From the NCBI RefSeq assembly GCF_018343615.1, contig NZ_JAGYPI010000001.1, positions 1,258,960 through 1,322,959 of the forward strand: a DNA stretch of 64,000 bases, in the 5' to 3' direction. Below are positions 44,215 through 53,397 of the stretch, in pieces; the stretch's first letter is position 1, and every line of letters begins with the position of its first letter. Below the pieces are notes generated by a model that had not been told where the DNA came from, made no database searches, and saw nothing but the letters and a program-made list of their open reading frames with translations. Origin of the DNA: Bacillus sp. FJAT-49736 (GTDB taxonomy: Bacteria; Bacillota; Bacilli; Bacillales; Bacillaceae_C). The translations under genes were made by a program, and so were the position numbers.

Positions 44215-46926
44215 GTGGCTAAAAATGACGTATTTAATTCACGTACATCCTTTGAATTAGAAGGGAAACGTTATAACTTTTATCGTCTTGCAGCTCTTGA
44301 AGAAGCAGGTATTGCAAAAGTATCACGCTTACCTTATTCCGTAAAAGTATTATTAGAATCTGTTCTTCGCCAAGTAGATGGCCGTGTTATTACAAAAGAA
44401 CATGTTGAAAACCTAGCAAAATGGGGATCTGAAGAAGTTAAGGATGCAGAAGTGCCATTTAAGCCTTCTCGTGTTATCTTACAAGACTTCACAGGTGTTC
44501 CAGCCGTAGTTGACCTTGCTTCTCTTCGTAAAGCAATGGCTGATTTAGGTGGAAACCCTGATAAAATTAACCCAGAAATTCCAGTAGATCTTGTTATCGA
44601 CCACTCTGTACAGGTTGATCAATATGGTACTGCTGATGCTTTAAGAGCAAATATGGATTACGAATTTGAACGTAATGCGGAGCGTTACCAATTTTTAAGC
44701 TGGGCTACAAAAGCATTTGATAACTATCGTGCTGTTCCGCCTGCAACAGGTATCGTTCACCAAGTAAACCTTGAGTATTTAGCAAGCGTTGTTCATGCAA
44801 TTGAAAATGCAGAAGGTGAATTCGAAACATTCCCTGATACATTAGTTGGTACTGACTCTCATACAACGATGATCAACGGTATCGGTGTACTTGGCTGGGG
44901 TGTTGGTGGTATCGAAGCAGAAGCAGGAATGCTTGGACAGCCTTCATACTTCCCAATTCCAGAAGTAATCGGTGTTAAATTAACTGGAGAAATGCCTAAC
45001 GGTGCTACTGCTACTGACTTAGCATTGAAAGTAACTCAAGTATTACGTCAAAAAGGCGTTGTTGGTAAATTTGTTGAATTCTTCGGTGCTGGTGTATCTA
45101 CACTTCCATTAGCTGACCGTGCAACAATTGCTAACATGGCTCCTGAATATGGTGCAACTTGTGGATTCTTCCCAGTTGATGCCGAATCACTAGAGTATCT
45201 TCGTCTAACTGGTCGTCCAGAAGAACAAGTGAAACTTGTAGAAAAATATTTACAAGAAAACAATATGTTCTTTACTCCAGAAAATGAAGAGCCAGTTTAC
45301 ACTGATATTGTAGAAATCAATCTTTCTGAAATCGAAGCAAATCTTTCTGGTCCTAAGCGTCCTCAAGATTTAATTCCTTTATCCAAAATGCAAAAAGCAT
45401 TCCAAGATGCTTTAACTGCACCAGTTGGTAACCAAGGCTTCGGTCTAAAAGATTCTGAAATCAATAAAGAAGCTGTTGTTAAGTTTAATAATGGCGAAGA
45501 AGCTACAATGAAAACTGGTGCTGTTGCAATTGCCGCTATCACCAGCTGTACAAACACTTCTAACCCTTATGTAATGCTTGGCGCTGGTTTAGTTGCGAAA
45601 AAAGCAGTTGAAAAAGGCTTAGAAGTACCTAAATATGTAAAAACTTCCTTGGCACCAGGATCTAAAGTTGTTACTGGGTATCTAAGAGACTCTGGTTTAC
45701 AAACATACTTAGATCAATTAGGATTCAACCTAGTAGGTTACGGATGTACTACATGTATCGGTAACTCTGGTCCTTTAAAAGACGAAATTGAAAAATCAAT
45801 TTCTGAAAGTGATTTACTTGTAACTTCTGTACTTTCTGGTAACCGTAACTTTGAAGGTCGTATTCATCCATTAGTGAAAGCTAACTACTTAGCTTCACCA
45901 CCACTTGTTGTTGCTTATGCACTAGCAGGAACGGTTGATATCGATCTAGTGAACGATCCTATCGGAAAAGATAAAGATGGCAACGATGTATTCATGAAAG
46001 ATATCTGGCCATCAACAGAAGAAGTAAATGCAGCAGTAAAAGAAACTGTTACACCAGAATTATTCCGTAAAGAATACGAAAATGTATTCAACGATAATAA
46101 GCGTTGGAACGAAATCAAAACAAGTAATGATCCATTATATACTTGGGATGAAGAGTCAACTTATATCGCAAACCCACCATTCTTTGAAAATCTATCACCA
46201 GATCCAGAAGAAGTGAAACCACTTAATGGCTTACGTGTAATTGCGAAGTTTGGCGACTCTGTTACAACAGACCATATTTCACCAGCAGGTGCAATCGGTA
46301 AAGATACACCAGCAGGTAAATATTTACGTGAACGCGGTGTGGAACCACGTGAATTCAACTCTTATGGTTCTCGTCGTGGTAACCATGATGTAATGATGCG
46401 AGGTACATTTGCTAACATCCGTATCCGTAACCAAATCGCTCCTGGAACAGAAGGTGGCTATGCTACTTACTGGCCAACAAATGAAGTTACTTCTATCTAT
46501 GATGCATGTATGAAATACAAGCAAGATGGAACAGGACTTGTTGTATTAGCTGGTAAGGACTACGGTATGGGATCTTCTCGTGACTGGGCAGCAAAAGGTA
46601 CAAACCTTCTTGGTATCAAGACAGTTATCGCTGAAAGCTTCGAACGTATTCACCGTTCCAACCTTGTATTGATGGGTGTTCTTCCACTTCAATTCAAGAA
46701 AGGTGAAAACGCTGAAACTCTTGGCTTAACAGGAAAAGAAGTTATCGATGTTCAAGTGGATGAGAATGTTAAACCACGTGACATCCTTACTGTAACTGCT
46801 ACTGATGAAGCAGGAAACAAAAAGCAATTCGAAGTATTAGTACGCTTCGACTCTGAAGTAGAAATTGATTACTATCGTCATGGTGGTATTCTACAAATGG
46901 TACTTCGCGATAAATTACAAGCGTAA
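44215..46926 (+). CDS. acnA: Aconitate hydratase
   Basis: 903 residues from a GTG with AAGGGGGAA upstream. The 4Fe-4S ligands are Cys445 ([10 protein letters not shown]), Cys511 and Cys514 ([11 protein letters not shown]). [19 protein letters not shown] and [10 protein letters not shown] are active-site motifs. It interconverts citrate and isocitrate in the TCA cycle and, as apo-protein, binds iron-responsive RNA elements. Its codon choice is more uniform than that of its neighbours, as in strongly expressed genes. Likely controlled by CcpC, and perhaps CodY and CcpA. A strong terminator follows. Confidence 0.97.
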   Translation: MAKNDVFNSRTSFELEGKRYNFYRLAALEEAGIAKVSRLPYSVKVLLESVLRQVDGRVITKEHVENLAKWGSEEVKDAEVPFKPSRVILQDFTGVPAVVDLASLRKAMADLGGNPDKINPEIPVDLVIDHSVQVDQYGTADALRANMDYEFERNAERYQFLSWATKAFDNYRAVPPATGIVHQVNLEYLASVVHAIENAEGEFETFPDTLVGTDSHTTMINGIGVLGWGVGGIEAEAGMLGQPSYFPIPEVIGVKLTGEMPNGATATDLALKVTQVLRQKGVVGKFVEFFGAGVSTLPLADRATIANMAPEYGATCGFFPVDAESLEYLRLTGRPEEQVKLVEKYLQENNMFFTPENEEPVYTDIVEINLSEIEANLSGPKRPQDLIPLSKMQKAFQDALTAPVGNQGFGLKDSEINKEAVVKFNNGEEATMKTGAVAIAAITSCTNTSNPYVMLGAGLVAKKAVEKGLEVPKYVKTSLAPGSKVVTGYLRDSGLQTYLDQLGFNLVGYGCTTCIGNSGPLKDEIEKSISESDLLVTSVLSGNRNFEGRIHPLVKANYLASPPLVVAYALAGTVDIDLVNDPIGKDKDGNDVFMKDIWPSTEEVNAAVKETVTPELFRKEYENVFNDNKRWNEIKTSNDPLYTWDEESTYIANPPFFENLSPDPEEVKPLNGLRVIAKFGDSVTTDHISPAGAIGKDTPAGKYLRERGVEPREFNSYGSRRGNHDVMMRGTFANIRIRNQIAPGTEGGYATYWPTNEVTSIYDACMKYKQDGTGLVVLAGKDYGMGSSRDWAAKGTNLLGIKTVIAESFERIHRSNLVLMGVLPLQFKKGENAETLGLTGKEVIDVQVDENVKPRDILTVTATDEAGNKKQFEVLVRFDSEVEIDYYRHGGILQMVLRDKLQA

Positions 46927-46935
46927 TAATTTAGG

Positions 46936-46968
46936 ACACATCTCGTTTTAAACGAGATGTGTTTTTTT
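46936..46968 (+). terminator. Rho-independent terminator of acnA
   Basis: ACACATCTCGTTT pairs with AAACGAGATGTGT (46936-46962), then a T-run. Confidence 0.92.
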
Positions 46969-47034
46969 ATTTTCATCTTCTAAAAAAACATTCTTTACAT
47001 AAAATACCCATATCAAATACAATCGGAGGGTAAA

Positions 47035-47613
47035 ATGGGAAGAATCGTCGCATTCACTTTGCTTCTTTTTTTAACGAGTATTTTTGTTGTACATGCCATA
47101 GAAGATAAAAATCCAACTTCCAGAGAAAACAATCATATAGCTGTAGGTTCAAATATAAAAGAAAAAACACAACAAACACAAACTAGGGATGTTTTTAAAA
47201 CTGGTCCATCGATTGGAATGTCTGCCCCTATCATAAAATCAAAAGACCTAAATGGAAATATTATCAATATTAGCGCTTTTAAAGGAAAAAAAGTATTGTT
47301 AAATTTTTGGGCTGCGTGGTGTCCACCATGCAAATCAGAAATTCCAGATCTAGTGAGTTTTTATAAAAAAAATCAAAATAAAGTGGAAGTGATCGGAATC
47401 AATATTGAAAGTACGGAAATCCAGGTAAAACAGTTCATCAAGAAATATCACATTACCTATCCGATTATTATGGACAAGAAAGAAGTAATTAGTGATGAGT
47501 ATATGATCCAACCTATTCCGACTTCTTATTTTATTGACGAAAATGGCGTGATAATTGATAAATGGATTGGAGCATTATCGGAGAAGGAGCTAAATCAAAT
47601 TATGTTTAAATAA
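47035..47613 (+). CDS. yneN: Thioredoxin-like membrane-anchored TlpA/ResA-type protein
   Basis: 192 residues. One N-terminal membrane helix (about 3-20), then a polar stretch and a TlpA-type thioredoxin fold: WAAWCPPCKSE with redox Cys96 and Cys99, and the cis-Pro in QPIPTSYF. It faces the outside and probably reduces or exchanges disulphides, as ResA does for cytochrome c. Position after citB matches B. subtilis yneN. Its terminator overlaps the stop. Confidence 0.88.
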   Translation: MGRIVAFTLLLFLTSIFVVHAIEDKNPTSRENNHIAVGSNIKEKTQQTQTRDVFKTGPSIGMSAPIIKSKDLNGNIINISAFKGKKVLLNFWAAWCPPCKSEIPDLVSFYKKNQNKVEVIGINIESTEIQVKQFIKKYHITYPIIMDKKEVISDEYMIQPIPTSYFIDENGVIIDKWIGALSEKELNQIMFK

Positions 47614-47636
47614 CACCTGTAAAGGGTGTTTTTTTT
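47612..47636 (+). terminator. Rho-independent terminator of yneN
   Basis: AACACC (47612-47617) pairs with GGTGTT (47625-47630), then a long T-run. The stem is short. Confidence 0.7.
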
Positions 47637-47641
47637 ATTAA

Positions 47642-47804
47642 GGCTATTTTCGTATAGATTGTTGTTTTTCGTATATTGTTTTAAATCCTAATATAGTCCT
47701 AGCTCGGGGCATCTTTTCTTAGGAAATTTATTCATTCATGATAAAGATCATGTCTTTATTAAGATTTTCGTCTGCAAAAAACAACAAAGTTTAAGAAAAG
47801 AGCC
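47642..47804 (+). mobile_element. MITE-like element, copy H (163 bp), best-preserved
   Basis: GGCTATTTTCGTATAGATTG at the left, GTTTAAGAAAAGAGCC at the right. Perfect 8-bp flanking repeats TTTATTAA (47634-47641 and 47805-47812). Core AATCCTAATATAG, AGCTCGGGGCATCTTTTC. The two ends can pair over about 29 positions with six mismatches. It follows the yneN terminator. Confidence 0.9.
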
Positions 47805-47878
47805 TTTATTAAAAAGGAGAAATGTTCAAAAAATATTATAATTATGCAAATAACTGACCATACTAAATAATAGAAAAA

Positions 47879-48029
47879 GGCTGTTTTCTAATTATTAATG
47901 CTTTTCGTACTTTGTTATAACCGTTTAGCTTATGGGAATCTTTACCCAATAGGATTGCCCTTTCGAAAGCTAAAGAAAGACAGCATGTGATTTAAATAAT
48001 AAAAGTACAACATTTTAAAGAAAAGAGCC
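47879..48029 (+). mobile_element. MITE-like element, copy I (151 bp), diverged
   Basis: GGCTGTTTTC at the left and AAAGAAAAGAGCC at the right, with a strongly diverged middle (TTAGCTTATGGGAATC in place of the core). Flanking 8-mers TAGAAAAA/TTGGAAAA match at 6 of 8. It stands 74 bases after copy H and 34 bases before the FbpB-like gene, whose promoter it must contain or follow. Confidence 0.72.
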
Positions 48030-48063
48030 TTGGAAAAGAATAAACCAAAAGGAGACAAGCATA

Positions 48064-48198
48064 ATGAGAAAATCAATGAAAAAATCATTTGTTGATTTAG
48101 TTTTGGAAAATAGGCAGGAGCTTTTAAAAGATCGGGATGCAATGGAACGTATTGAAGAAAAATTAGAACAAAAACGGATGATAAAGAAAGCTGAATAA
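48064..48198 (+). CDS. FbpB-like small basic protein
   Basis: 44 residues, AAAGGAGA upstream. RKSMKKSFVDLVLENRQELL, then KDRDAMERIEEKLEQKRM: basic ends around a helical, charged middle, the pattern of the Fur-regulated basic protein B family. In B. subtilis FbpB works with the small RNA FsrA in iron sparing. I see no convincing Fur box in the 34 bases between it and MITE copy I, so the iron link is only by family resemblance. Confidence 0.6.
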   Translation: MRKSMKKSFVDLVLENRQELLKDRDAMERIEEKLEQKRMIKKAE

Positions 48199-48253
48199 AT
48201 CACATATTCCCTTCATTTCTGGAAAAACTGTTAGAAAAGGAGGGAATTTTACT

Positions 48254-48397
48254 TTGAGTAACCCAAAAAGAAGACCTCAGAATTATGTCCCAAACCATAT
48301 TGGCACACAACCGCGTTCTGCAGGAGGCAATAAAGGGAAAAAGATGCAGGATAAATCCGGAGAGCATGCACAAGTAATGCAGACAAAAGGAGAGTAG
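48254..48397 (+). CDS. sspN: Small acid-soluble spore protein N
   Basis: 47 residues from a TTG, with AAAGGAGGG upstream. YVPNHIGTQPRSAGGNKGKK, then MQDKSG and the ending MQTKGE correspond to B. subtilis SspN. Forespore-expressed minor spore protein. It lies 99 bases before tlp, its operon partner in B. subtilis. Confidence 0.9.
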   Translation: MSNPKRRPQNYVPNHIGTQPRSAGGNKGKKMQDKSGEHAQVMQTKGE

Positions 48398-48495
48398 TAT
48401 CCTTGAATTTCCACCAATTCTTTTTTGATAACTAGTTACACTAATGATGTACCGAGTATTTGGTACATCTACTTTCATCAAGGAGGAATTTGCTG

Positions 48496-48729
48496 ATGGC
48501 ATGGAACAAACCGAAACCGGATGACCGTAGCGATAATGTAGAAAAGCTGCAAAATATGGTACAAAACACGATAGAAAATATGGAAAAAGCAGAAGCTACA
48601 GCAGAATTTGCTGATAATGAGCAAAAAGCAAATATTGAAGCAAAAAATGAACGCCGTCGTGAAAGCATCGATGCGATGAGAAGCGAGATCAAGGATGAGG
48701 CGGCAGCACAGGAAAACAATTATAAGTAG
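48496..48729 (+). CDS. tlp: Small acid-soluble spore protein Tlp (thioredoxin-like)
   Basis: 77 residues from ATG 48496, with AAGGAGGAA upstream; a longer frame to 48460 is not used. [37 protein letters not shown] and [18 protein letters not shown] are nearly identical to B. subtilis Tlp (83 residues). Despite the name it has no CxxC and is not a thioredoxin; it is a spore-core protein. Likely co-transcribed with sspN. Confidence 0.95.
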   Translation: MAWNKPKPDDRSDNVEKLQNMVQNTIENMEKAEATAEFADNEQKANIEAKNERRRESIDAMRSEIKDEAAAQENNYK

Positions 48730-48741
48730 TATTAACGAATG

Positions 48742-48768
48742 AAGCCGGCCAACTGCCGGCTTTCCTGT
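48742..48768 (+). terminator. Rho-independent terminator of sspN-tlp
   Basis: AAGCCGGC (48742-48749) pairs with GCCGGCTT (48755-48762), then TCCTGTTTT. Confidence 0.78.
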
Positions 48769-48800
48769 TTTAATAAGAATGATGATTATAAATTAACCTC

Positions 48801-48876
48801 TTTCACCAAGTGAAATTGCATTTCAAATTTCACCAAGTGAAATTGCACTTCTAATTTCACTCATCCATAGGCCTAT
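48801..48876. repeat. 27-bp tandem repeat with palindromic core, plus 35-bp repeat copy 2
   Basis: Unit TTTCACCAAGTGAAATTGCA plus seven bases occurs at 48801-48827 and 48828-48854; a third unit starts at 48855 and then diverges. The TTTCAC-CAA-GTGAAA core is a hairpin. The end (48842-48876) repeats the sequence at 42970-43004. Confidence 0.75.
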
Positions 48877-48978
48877 GATCAAGGCACTTGCGCTTTTCTA
48901 ACAAGCCCTATTATTTTCCGAACAAAAAAATGCATGATACAATGATAATACGAGTTTTAAATTACTTGAGGTGAAATC

Positions 48979-49407
48979 ATGAAAATATCTGAAAAAGAAA
49001 TTGAAGTAAGATATGCAGAAACAGACCAAATGGGTGTTGTATATCATGCGAATTATTTAGTTTGGATGGAGCTTGGTCGTACTCAGCTAATAGAGGATTT
49101 AGGCTTTAAATACGCTGATATGGAAGCAAAGGGAATTCTTTCACCAGTCATCGATATACAAATTTCTTATAAAAAACCTGTACGTTATGGGGAAAAAGCT
49201 ACAATAAAAACATGGGTAGAAGAGTACGATGGCATCCGTGTTGCTTATGGTTATGAAATTTATACTGGAAGTGGAGATTTATCGGTTACGGCAATTTCCA
49301 AGCATGCCTGTGTAAAAAAAGAATCCTTCCGACCTGTTTCCATTCGTAAATTATTCCCGGACTGGCATGATGCTTACGAGAAAGCCAAAAAGGGAAGCGA
49401 GATGTGA
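48979..49407 (+). CDS. yneP: Acyl-CoA thioesterase (4-hydroxybenzoyl-CoA thioesterase type)
   Basis: 142 residues, TGAGGTG before the ATG. Single hotdog domain with the catalytic Asp16 in RYAETDQMGVVYHANYLVW and PVIDIQISYKKPVRYGE after it. It hydrolyses acyl-CoA thioesters in the cytoplasm; the acyl group is unknown. Ortholog of B. subtilis YneP by position and length. Confidence 0.88.
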   Translation: MKISEKEIEVRYAETDQMGVVYHANYLVWMELGRTQLIEDLGFKYADMEAKGILSPVIDIQISYKKPVRYGEKATIKTWVEEYDGIRVAYGYEIYTGSGDLSVTAISKHACVKKESFRPVSIRKLFPDWHDAYEKAKKGSEM

Positions 49408-49414
49408 ATGACCT

Positions 49415-49714
49415 ATGGCATTTGGAATTACGAAAAAGCAATTAAAAGACTGGAAAAAGGCAATAGATAATGGAGAAATCGCATTTCTAACCCATTTTTG
49501 GCTGGATGAACGCTTTCCCGAAGCAAGATCTGTTACAAAGGTTGGATGCAGTGATTTATATAAACTCCAAAAATGGGGAGCTAATTACAACCTCAAAAAG
49601 GAATGGATACACCATCGTCCAGATGGCTATTCACATTTTGATTTACTTGGACCAAAACAAAAAGAAATTTTAACATCTGAAGGTGTGATCGACGAGCATA
49701 TTAAATTTTTATAA
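49415..49714 (+). CDS. yneQ: Conserved protein YneQ
   Basis: 99 residues, seven bases after yneP. KQLKDWKKAIDNGEIAFLTH, then FWLDERFPEARSVTKVGCSD, and HRPDGYSHFDLLG near the end. A Trp/His-rich cytoplasmic protein conserved at this position in bacilli; the function is not known. Its start could also be slightly different because the ribosome binding site is weak; translation may be coupled to yneP. Confidence 0.82.
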   Translation: MAFGITKKQLKDWKKAIDNGEIAFLTHFWLDERFPEARSVTKVGCSDLYKLQKWGANYNLKKEWIHHRPDGYSHFDLLGPKQKEILTSEGVIDEHIKFL

Positions 49715-49720
49715 CCTTAC

Positions 49721-49755
49721 AAGCCTCCACTCGAATAATTCGAATGGAGGTTTTC
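49721..49755 (+). terminator. Rho-independent terminator of yneP-yneQ
   Basis: CCTCCACTCGAAT (from 49724) pairs with ATTCGAATGGAGG (to 49750) with one mismatched pair, then TTTTC. Confidence 0.8.
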
Positions 49756-49902
49756 ATTTTTTAAATATTTTTTATCCCATTCCCAATATTTAAAACACCT
49801 CTATTTTCGATATTTAAAATTCTGAAAATTATAGTAAAATTATCATATATCTATATTTGAAAAGTGAAAAAAATCCAGTCATACATAAAATGGGGGATGA
49901 AT

Positions 49903-51558
49903 ATGGAACACGATGTGATAGTAGTTGGGGCAGGACTAGCCGGACTTGTTGCTGCAACGGAAATTGCCGATGCAAAGAAAAAAGTCCTGCTACTGGACCA
50001 GGAACCGGAAAGCTCATTGGGTGGGCAAGCATGGTGGTCCTTTGGAGGATTATTCTTGATAGATTCGCCTGAACAACGTAGAATGGGCATCAAAGATTCT
50101 AGGGATTTAGCTTGGCAGGATTGGCTTGGTTCAGCGGGATTTGATCGTGAAGATGACGAGGATTATTGGGGGAAAAAGTGGGCGGAAAGCTATATAGACT
50201 TTGCAGCAGGAGAGAAGCGATCATGGCTCTATGATATGGGAGTAAGATTTTTTCCGGTAGTTGGCTGGGCTGAACGTGGAGGGTATTTGGCTGACGGACA
50301 CGGAAATTCTGTACCTAGATTTCATATTGTATGGGGAACGGGTCCGGGGATTGTAGCACCTTTTGAAAGAAGGTTAAGAGAGCATATTATGAATGGATGG
50401 ATTGATTATCGACCGCGTCATCGGGTAGATGATCTAATCGTAGAGAATGGGGCTGTTGTCGGGGTACGGGGTTCTATTTTAGAATCAAGTCCTGTAGAAC
50501 GAGGGGAAGAAAGCTCCAGAGTAGTGGTAGGTGATTTTGAATTTACAACACAAATAGTTGCCGTTACTAGCGGTGGAATAGGAGCCAATCATGAATTAAT
50601 CCGAAAGAATTGGCCCAGCAGGCTTGGGCCAGCACCTAAAGTGATGCTTTCTGGTGTTCCTGCCCATGTGGATGGCAGAATGCTTTCGATTACAGAAAAG
50701 GCAGGAGGGCGTATTGTAAACCGTGATCGTATGTGGCATTATACGGAAGGAATTAAAAACTGGAATCCTGTTTGGAATCTTCATGGAATCCGAATTTTGC
50801 CAGGGCCATCATCCATTTGGCTCAATGCGAAGGGGAGAAGATTTCCCGCTCCTAACTTCCCTGGCTTCGACACCCTTGGAACACTAGAAGCCATTCAAAA
50901 AACAGGATATAGCTATTCATGGTTTATTTTAACGCAAAAAATTATTGAGAGAGAGTTCGCCCTTTCTGGTTCAGAACAAAATCCTGATTTAACGGGAAAA
51001 AGCATCAGACAGGTAATGTCCAGAGCACTGCCGGGAGCATCGGCCCCGGTGCAAGCTTTTATGGATAAAGGAGAGGATTTTGTTATCGCAAACACCTTGT
51101 CCGAGCTTGTAGAAGGGATGAACAATATAACAGAGGAAAAACTATTAAATTATCAAGAAATCGAGAAACAAATTATTGCTCGTGATCGAGAAATAGAAAA
51201 TACATTTACAAAGGATTTGCAAATAACAGCCATTCGTGGAGCACGTAATTATATCGGTGATAAATTGATACGTGTCGCAAAGCCCCACAGGATCCTTGAT
51301 CCTAAAAATGGACCACTCATAGCTGTTCGGTTAAACATCCTAAGTCGAAAAACATTGGGAGGCTTGCAAACTGATCTATCTGGTCGAGTGCTTGATTCAG
51401 CAGGAAATCCTATCCTTGGCCTTTATGCAGCTGGGGAAGTATCTGGCTTTGGCGGCGGCGGCATTCATGGCTACCGGGCATTGGAGGGAACATTTGTAGG
51501 CGGATGTCTTTTTACAGGAAGAACAGCAGGCAGGGCCATAGCAGAAGAATTAAATTAA
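49903..51558 (+). CDS. FAD-binding dehydrogenase (flavocytochrome-c/KstD-like)
   Basis: 551 residues from ATG 49903, with TGGGGGATG upstream; a GTG at 49864 lacks one. Rossmann FAD motif VIVVGAGLAGL at 5-15, then LDQEPESSLGGQAWWSFGGL. The C-terminal FAD loop is GLYAAGEVSGFGGGGIHGYR and EGTFVGGCLFTGRTAGR. This matches the FAD-binding-2 family that dehydrogenates steroids or reduces enoates. The substrate is not visible. The gene lies between yneQ and plsY, where B. subtilis has yneR only, so it is an insertion into a conserved block. Confidence 0.82.
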   Translation: MEHDVIVVGAGLAGLVAATEIADAKKKVLLLDQEPESSLGGQAWWSFGGLFLIDSPEQRRMGIKDSRDLAWQDWLGSAGFDREDDEDYWGKKWAESYIDFAAGEKRSWLYDMGVRFFPVVGWAERGGYLADGHGNSVPRFHIVWGTGPGIVAPFERRLREHIMNGWIDYRPRHRVDDLIVENGAVVGVRGSILESSPVERGEESSRVVVGDFEFTTQIVAVTSGGIGANHELIRKNWPSRLGPAPKVMLSGVPAHVDGRMLSITEKAGGRIVNRDRMWHYTEGIKNWNPVWNLHGIRILPGPSSIWLNAKGRRFPAPNFPGFDTLGTLEAIQKTGYSYSWFILTQKIIEREFALSGSEQNPDLTGKSIRQVMSRALPGASAPVQAFMDKGEDFVIANTLSELVEGMNNITEEKLLNYQEIEKQIIARDREIENTFTKDLQITAIRGARNYIGDKLIRVAKPHRILDPKNGPLIAVRLNILSRKTLGGLQTDLSGRVLDSAGNPILGLYAAGEVSGFGGGGIHGYRALEGTFVGGCLFTGRTAGRAIAEELN

Positions 51559-51563
51559 GAACA

Positions 51564-51700
51564 AAAGCGCAGACGCCTTGATTAATGGCGTACGGATTTT
51601 GGAGTCAAATTTCACTCCGAATAAACAAATCGATGCCCGCTGATCGTAGAGAGGAGACGTAGGAATCCGCAAGCTGTTAGGTGTTGTAGCTGGGCGTAGA
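51564..51700. repeat. Degenerate Bacillaceae-type intergenic repeat
   Basis: AAAAGCGCAGACGCCTTG, then a stretch with GGAGTCAAATTTCACTCC (51612-51629, a partial palindrome) and GAGGAGACGTAGGAATCCGC. Higher GC than its surroundings. The start looks like a GC-rich intergenic repeat seen in several Bacillaceae genomes; this copy is diverged and the match is from memory. Confidence 0.4.
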
Positions 51701-51750
51701 TATTTTGTTAAAAAGGTTACCAAAATGTTAAGTTTCATAATTCCCTAATA

Positions 51751-51785
51751 TAAAAGCCTAAGTCACAATTTGACTTAGGCTTTTA
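51751..51785. terminator. Bidirectional terminator
   Basis: TAAAAGCCTAAGTCA (51751-51765) pairs perfectly with TGACTTAGGCTTTTA (51771-51785); between the convergent FAD dehydrogenase and CapA genes. Confidence 0.9.
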
Positions 51786-51808
51786 TTATGCTCTTCGAAA
51801 ATGCTATT

Positions 51809-52966
51809 TTATTTTTTAAGGCCACTCATCATGTGCTGCATAATCTCATTATAAGAGTGATCTGCCATTCCATTGGCATAAGCGTCCTGCAAAGGATACA
51901 ATCGATAATTTTTTAGTTTTTGATTATATACAAAAGTAGGGTAGAACTGAACATCTTCAAGCTTAATGCTTTTTCCACTTGATGTAACGTCTTTTGAAAC
52001 CTTTATTTCAACCATGCCACCTATGTCTTTGTAATCCCACATTTGTCCAGAGATAAAGTTCCCGAGTGAGTACACAACCAGAGCATCCCGACCATCTTCG
52101 GTATGCATTTTTTCAATTGGCTGCAGAACATGAGGATGGCTTCCGAGGATAATATCTGCACCGCCATCTGTAAACAGCTTCGCTAATTGCTTTTGTTCCT
52201 CGTTAGGCTGGCGTTGATATTCGATACCCCAGTGCATACTTAAAATTACCACATCTGCTTGGGAACGAGCTTTTTTGAGCTCAGCAAGAATTTTATCCCT
52301 ATCAATTAGATTTACCAAATAATCTTTTCCTTCGGGAACTGGTATCCCGTTCGTTCCATAGGTATACGAAAGAACCGCAATTTTTATTCCATTAATCGTT
52401 TCTATTCTTAGTGTATCTTGGTCCTCTTTGCTTTTAAAGGTTCCAACATGCGGAAGGTGCACTTTATCATAGTAAGAAAGAGCGCTTAACAATCCTCTTT
52501 CCCCCTTATCTAGTGCATGATTATTAGCAGTGGTTACAAAATCTACCCCTGCATCTTTAATGGCATCCACAATTTCGTATGGGCTATTAAAGCTTGGATA
52601 ACTAGAAACACCGAGCTGCGCTCCACCAGGGGTGGATTCTTGATTCGCAATTAATAAATCAGGCTTTTGCATCATTGCTTTTACATTTTGAAAGATCGGT
52701 TTGAAGTTATATCCGTCTTTCGTTTTGGCATCCTCATACACCCAATCATGAATAAGAATATCCCCAATGCCCCCAATAGTGACATTGGAATGAAACTCCT
52801 TCGTTTTCAAACTTAAAGTTCGCGTTGTGTTTGTCTGAACTGTATATTCTTTTTTGGAAAATGCATTTTTCCAATCACCATATTGTTTAAATATCAAAAT
52901 CCCTATTGCGCAAATTAAAAGCAAACATATGAATATTACACTGTAAAGCTTTTGTTTTCCCCTCAT
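51809..52966 (-). CDS. CapA-family (poly-gamma-glutamate biosynthesis-type) protein
   Basis: 385 residues. One N-terminal membrane anchor (about 7-26), then a calcineurin-like phosphatase-fold PGA_cap domain outside: IGGIGDILIHDWVYEDAKT, VDFVTTANNHALDKGERGLL, LSMHWGIEY and ILGSHPHVLQPIE carry the Asp/Asn/His metal ligands. CapA/PgsA helps export or polymerise poly-gamma-glutamate, but many stand-alone members are uncharacterised. capB and capC are absent, so capsule synthesis is not implied. Confidence 0.85.
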   Translation of the reverse strand: MRGKQKLYSVIFICLLLICAIGILIFKQYGDWKNAFSKKEYTVQTNTTRTLSLKTKEFHSNVTIGGIGDILIHDWVYEDAKTKDGYNFKPIFQNVKAMMQKPDLLIANQESTPGGAQLGVSSYPSFNSPYEIVDAIKDAGVDFVTTANNHALDKGERGLLSALSYYDKVHLPHVGTFKSKEDQDTLRIETINGIKIAVLSYTYGTNGIPVPEGKDYLVNLIDRDKILAELKKARSQADVVILSMHWGIEYQRQPNEEQKQLAKLFTDGGADIILGSHPHVLQPIEKMHTEDGRDALVVYSLGNFISGQMWDYKDIGGMVEIKVSKDVTSSGKSIKLEDVQFYPTFVYNQKLKNYRLYPLQDAYANGMADHSYNEIMQHMMSGLKK

Positions 52967-53179
52967 TCTTGTACCAGCCTTTACTTATTTTTATATCTAT
53001 ATGACATTTTAATATTACTATATGAAGGTCGATTCGTGTTGATTTATTTCGAAAATAGGCGAAATAAACAAAAAATAGGAGTAGATGAATAGCCTTTCGC
53101 GCTTTATTCCAACATTAATACACTGCCTAAGACAAAACACCTACTCAAAAATGATTCAATACAGTAATAAAATAGACAA

Positions 53180-53212
53180 GAAAAAACGCCCTAGTCCATT
53201 TATATTAGGGCG
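53180..53212 (-). terminator. Rho-independent terminator for plsY (minus strand)
   Basis: On the minus strand ACGCCCTA (53212-53205) pairs with TAGGGCGT (53192-53185) and is followed by TTTTT. It is separated from the plsY stop by MITE copy J, which the plsY transcript must therefore contain. Confidence 0.8.
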
Positions 53213-53224
53213 TACTTTCATTTA

Positions 53225-53382
53225 GGCTCTTTTCTTATACTTTAATGCTTTTTCAGAAGAAAATCCTAGTAACCACTTAACTCTTGGTAATGAAAGTACC
53301 TTCATAAGAAAAGATGCGCCGAGCTAAGATGATATTAGGATTTATAACAGTATAGGAAAACAACAATTTATCGAATACAGCT
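53225..53382 (-). mobile_element. MITE-like element, copy J (158 bp)
   Basis: GGCTCTTTTCTTATACTTTA inward from 53225 and ACAGCT at the other end; core in antisense GATGCGCCGAGCTAAG. TTTCATT occurs on both sides but three bases out of register, so the target duplication is degenerate. It lies between the plsY stop and terminator in the sense direction. Confidence 0.78.
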
Positions 53383-53397
53383 TTCATTCATAATGAA

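Noticed and set aside
48460-48495. N-terminal extension of Tlp from 48460
   Set aside because: The perfect ribosome binding site lies inside the extension, and Tlp homologues start near 48496.
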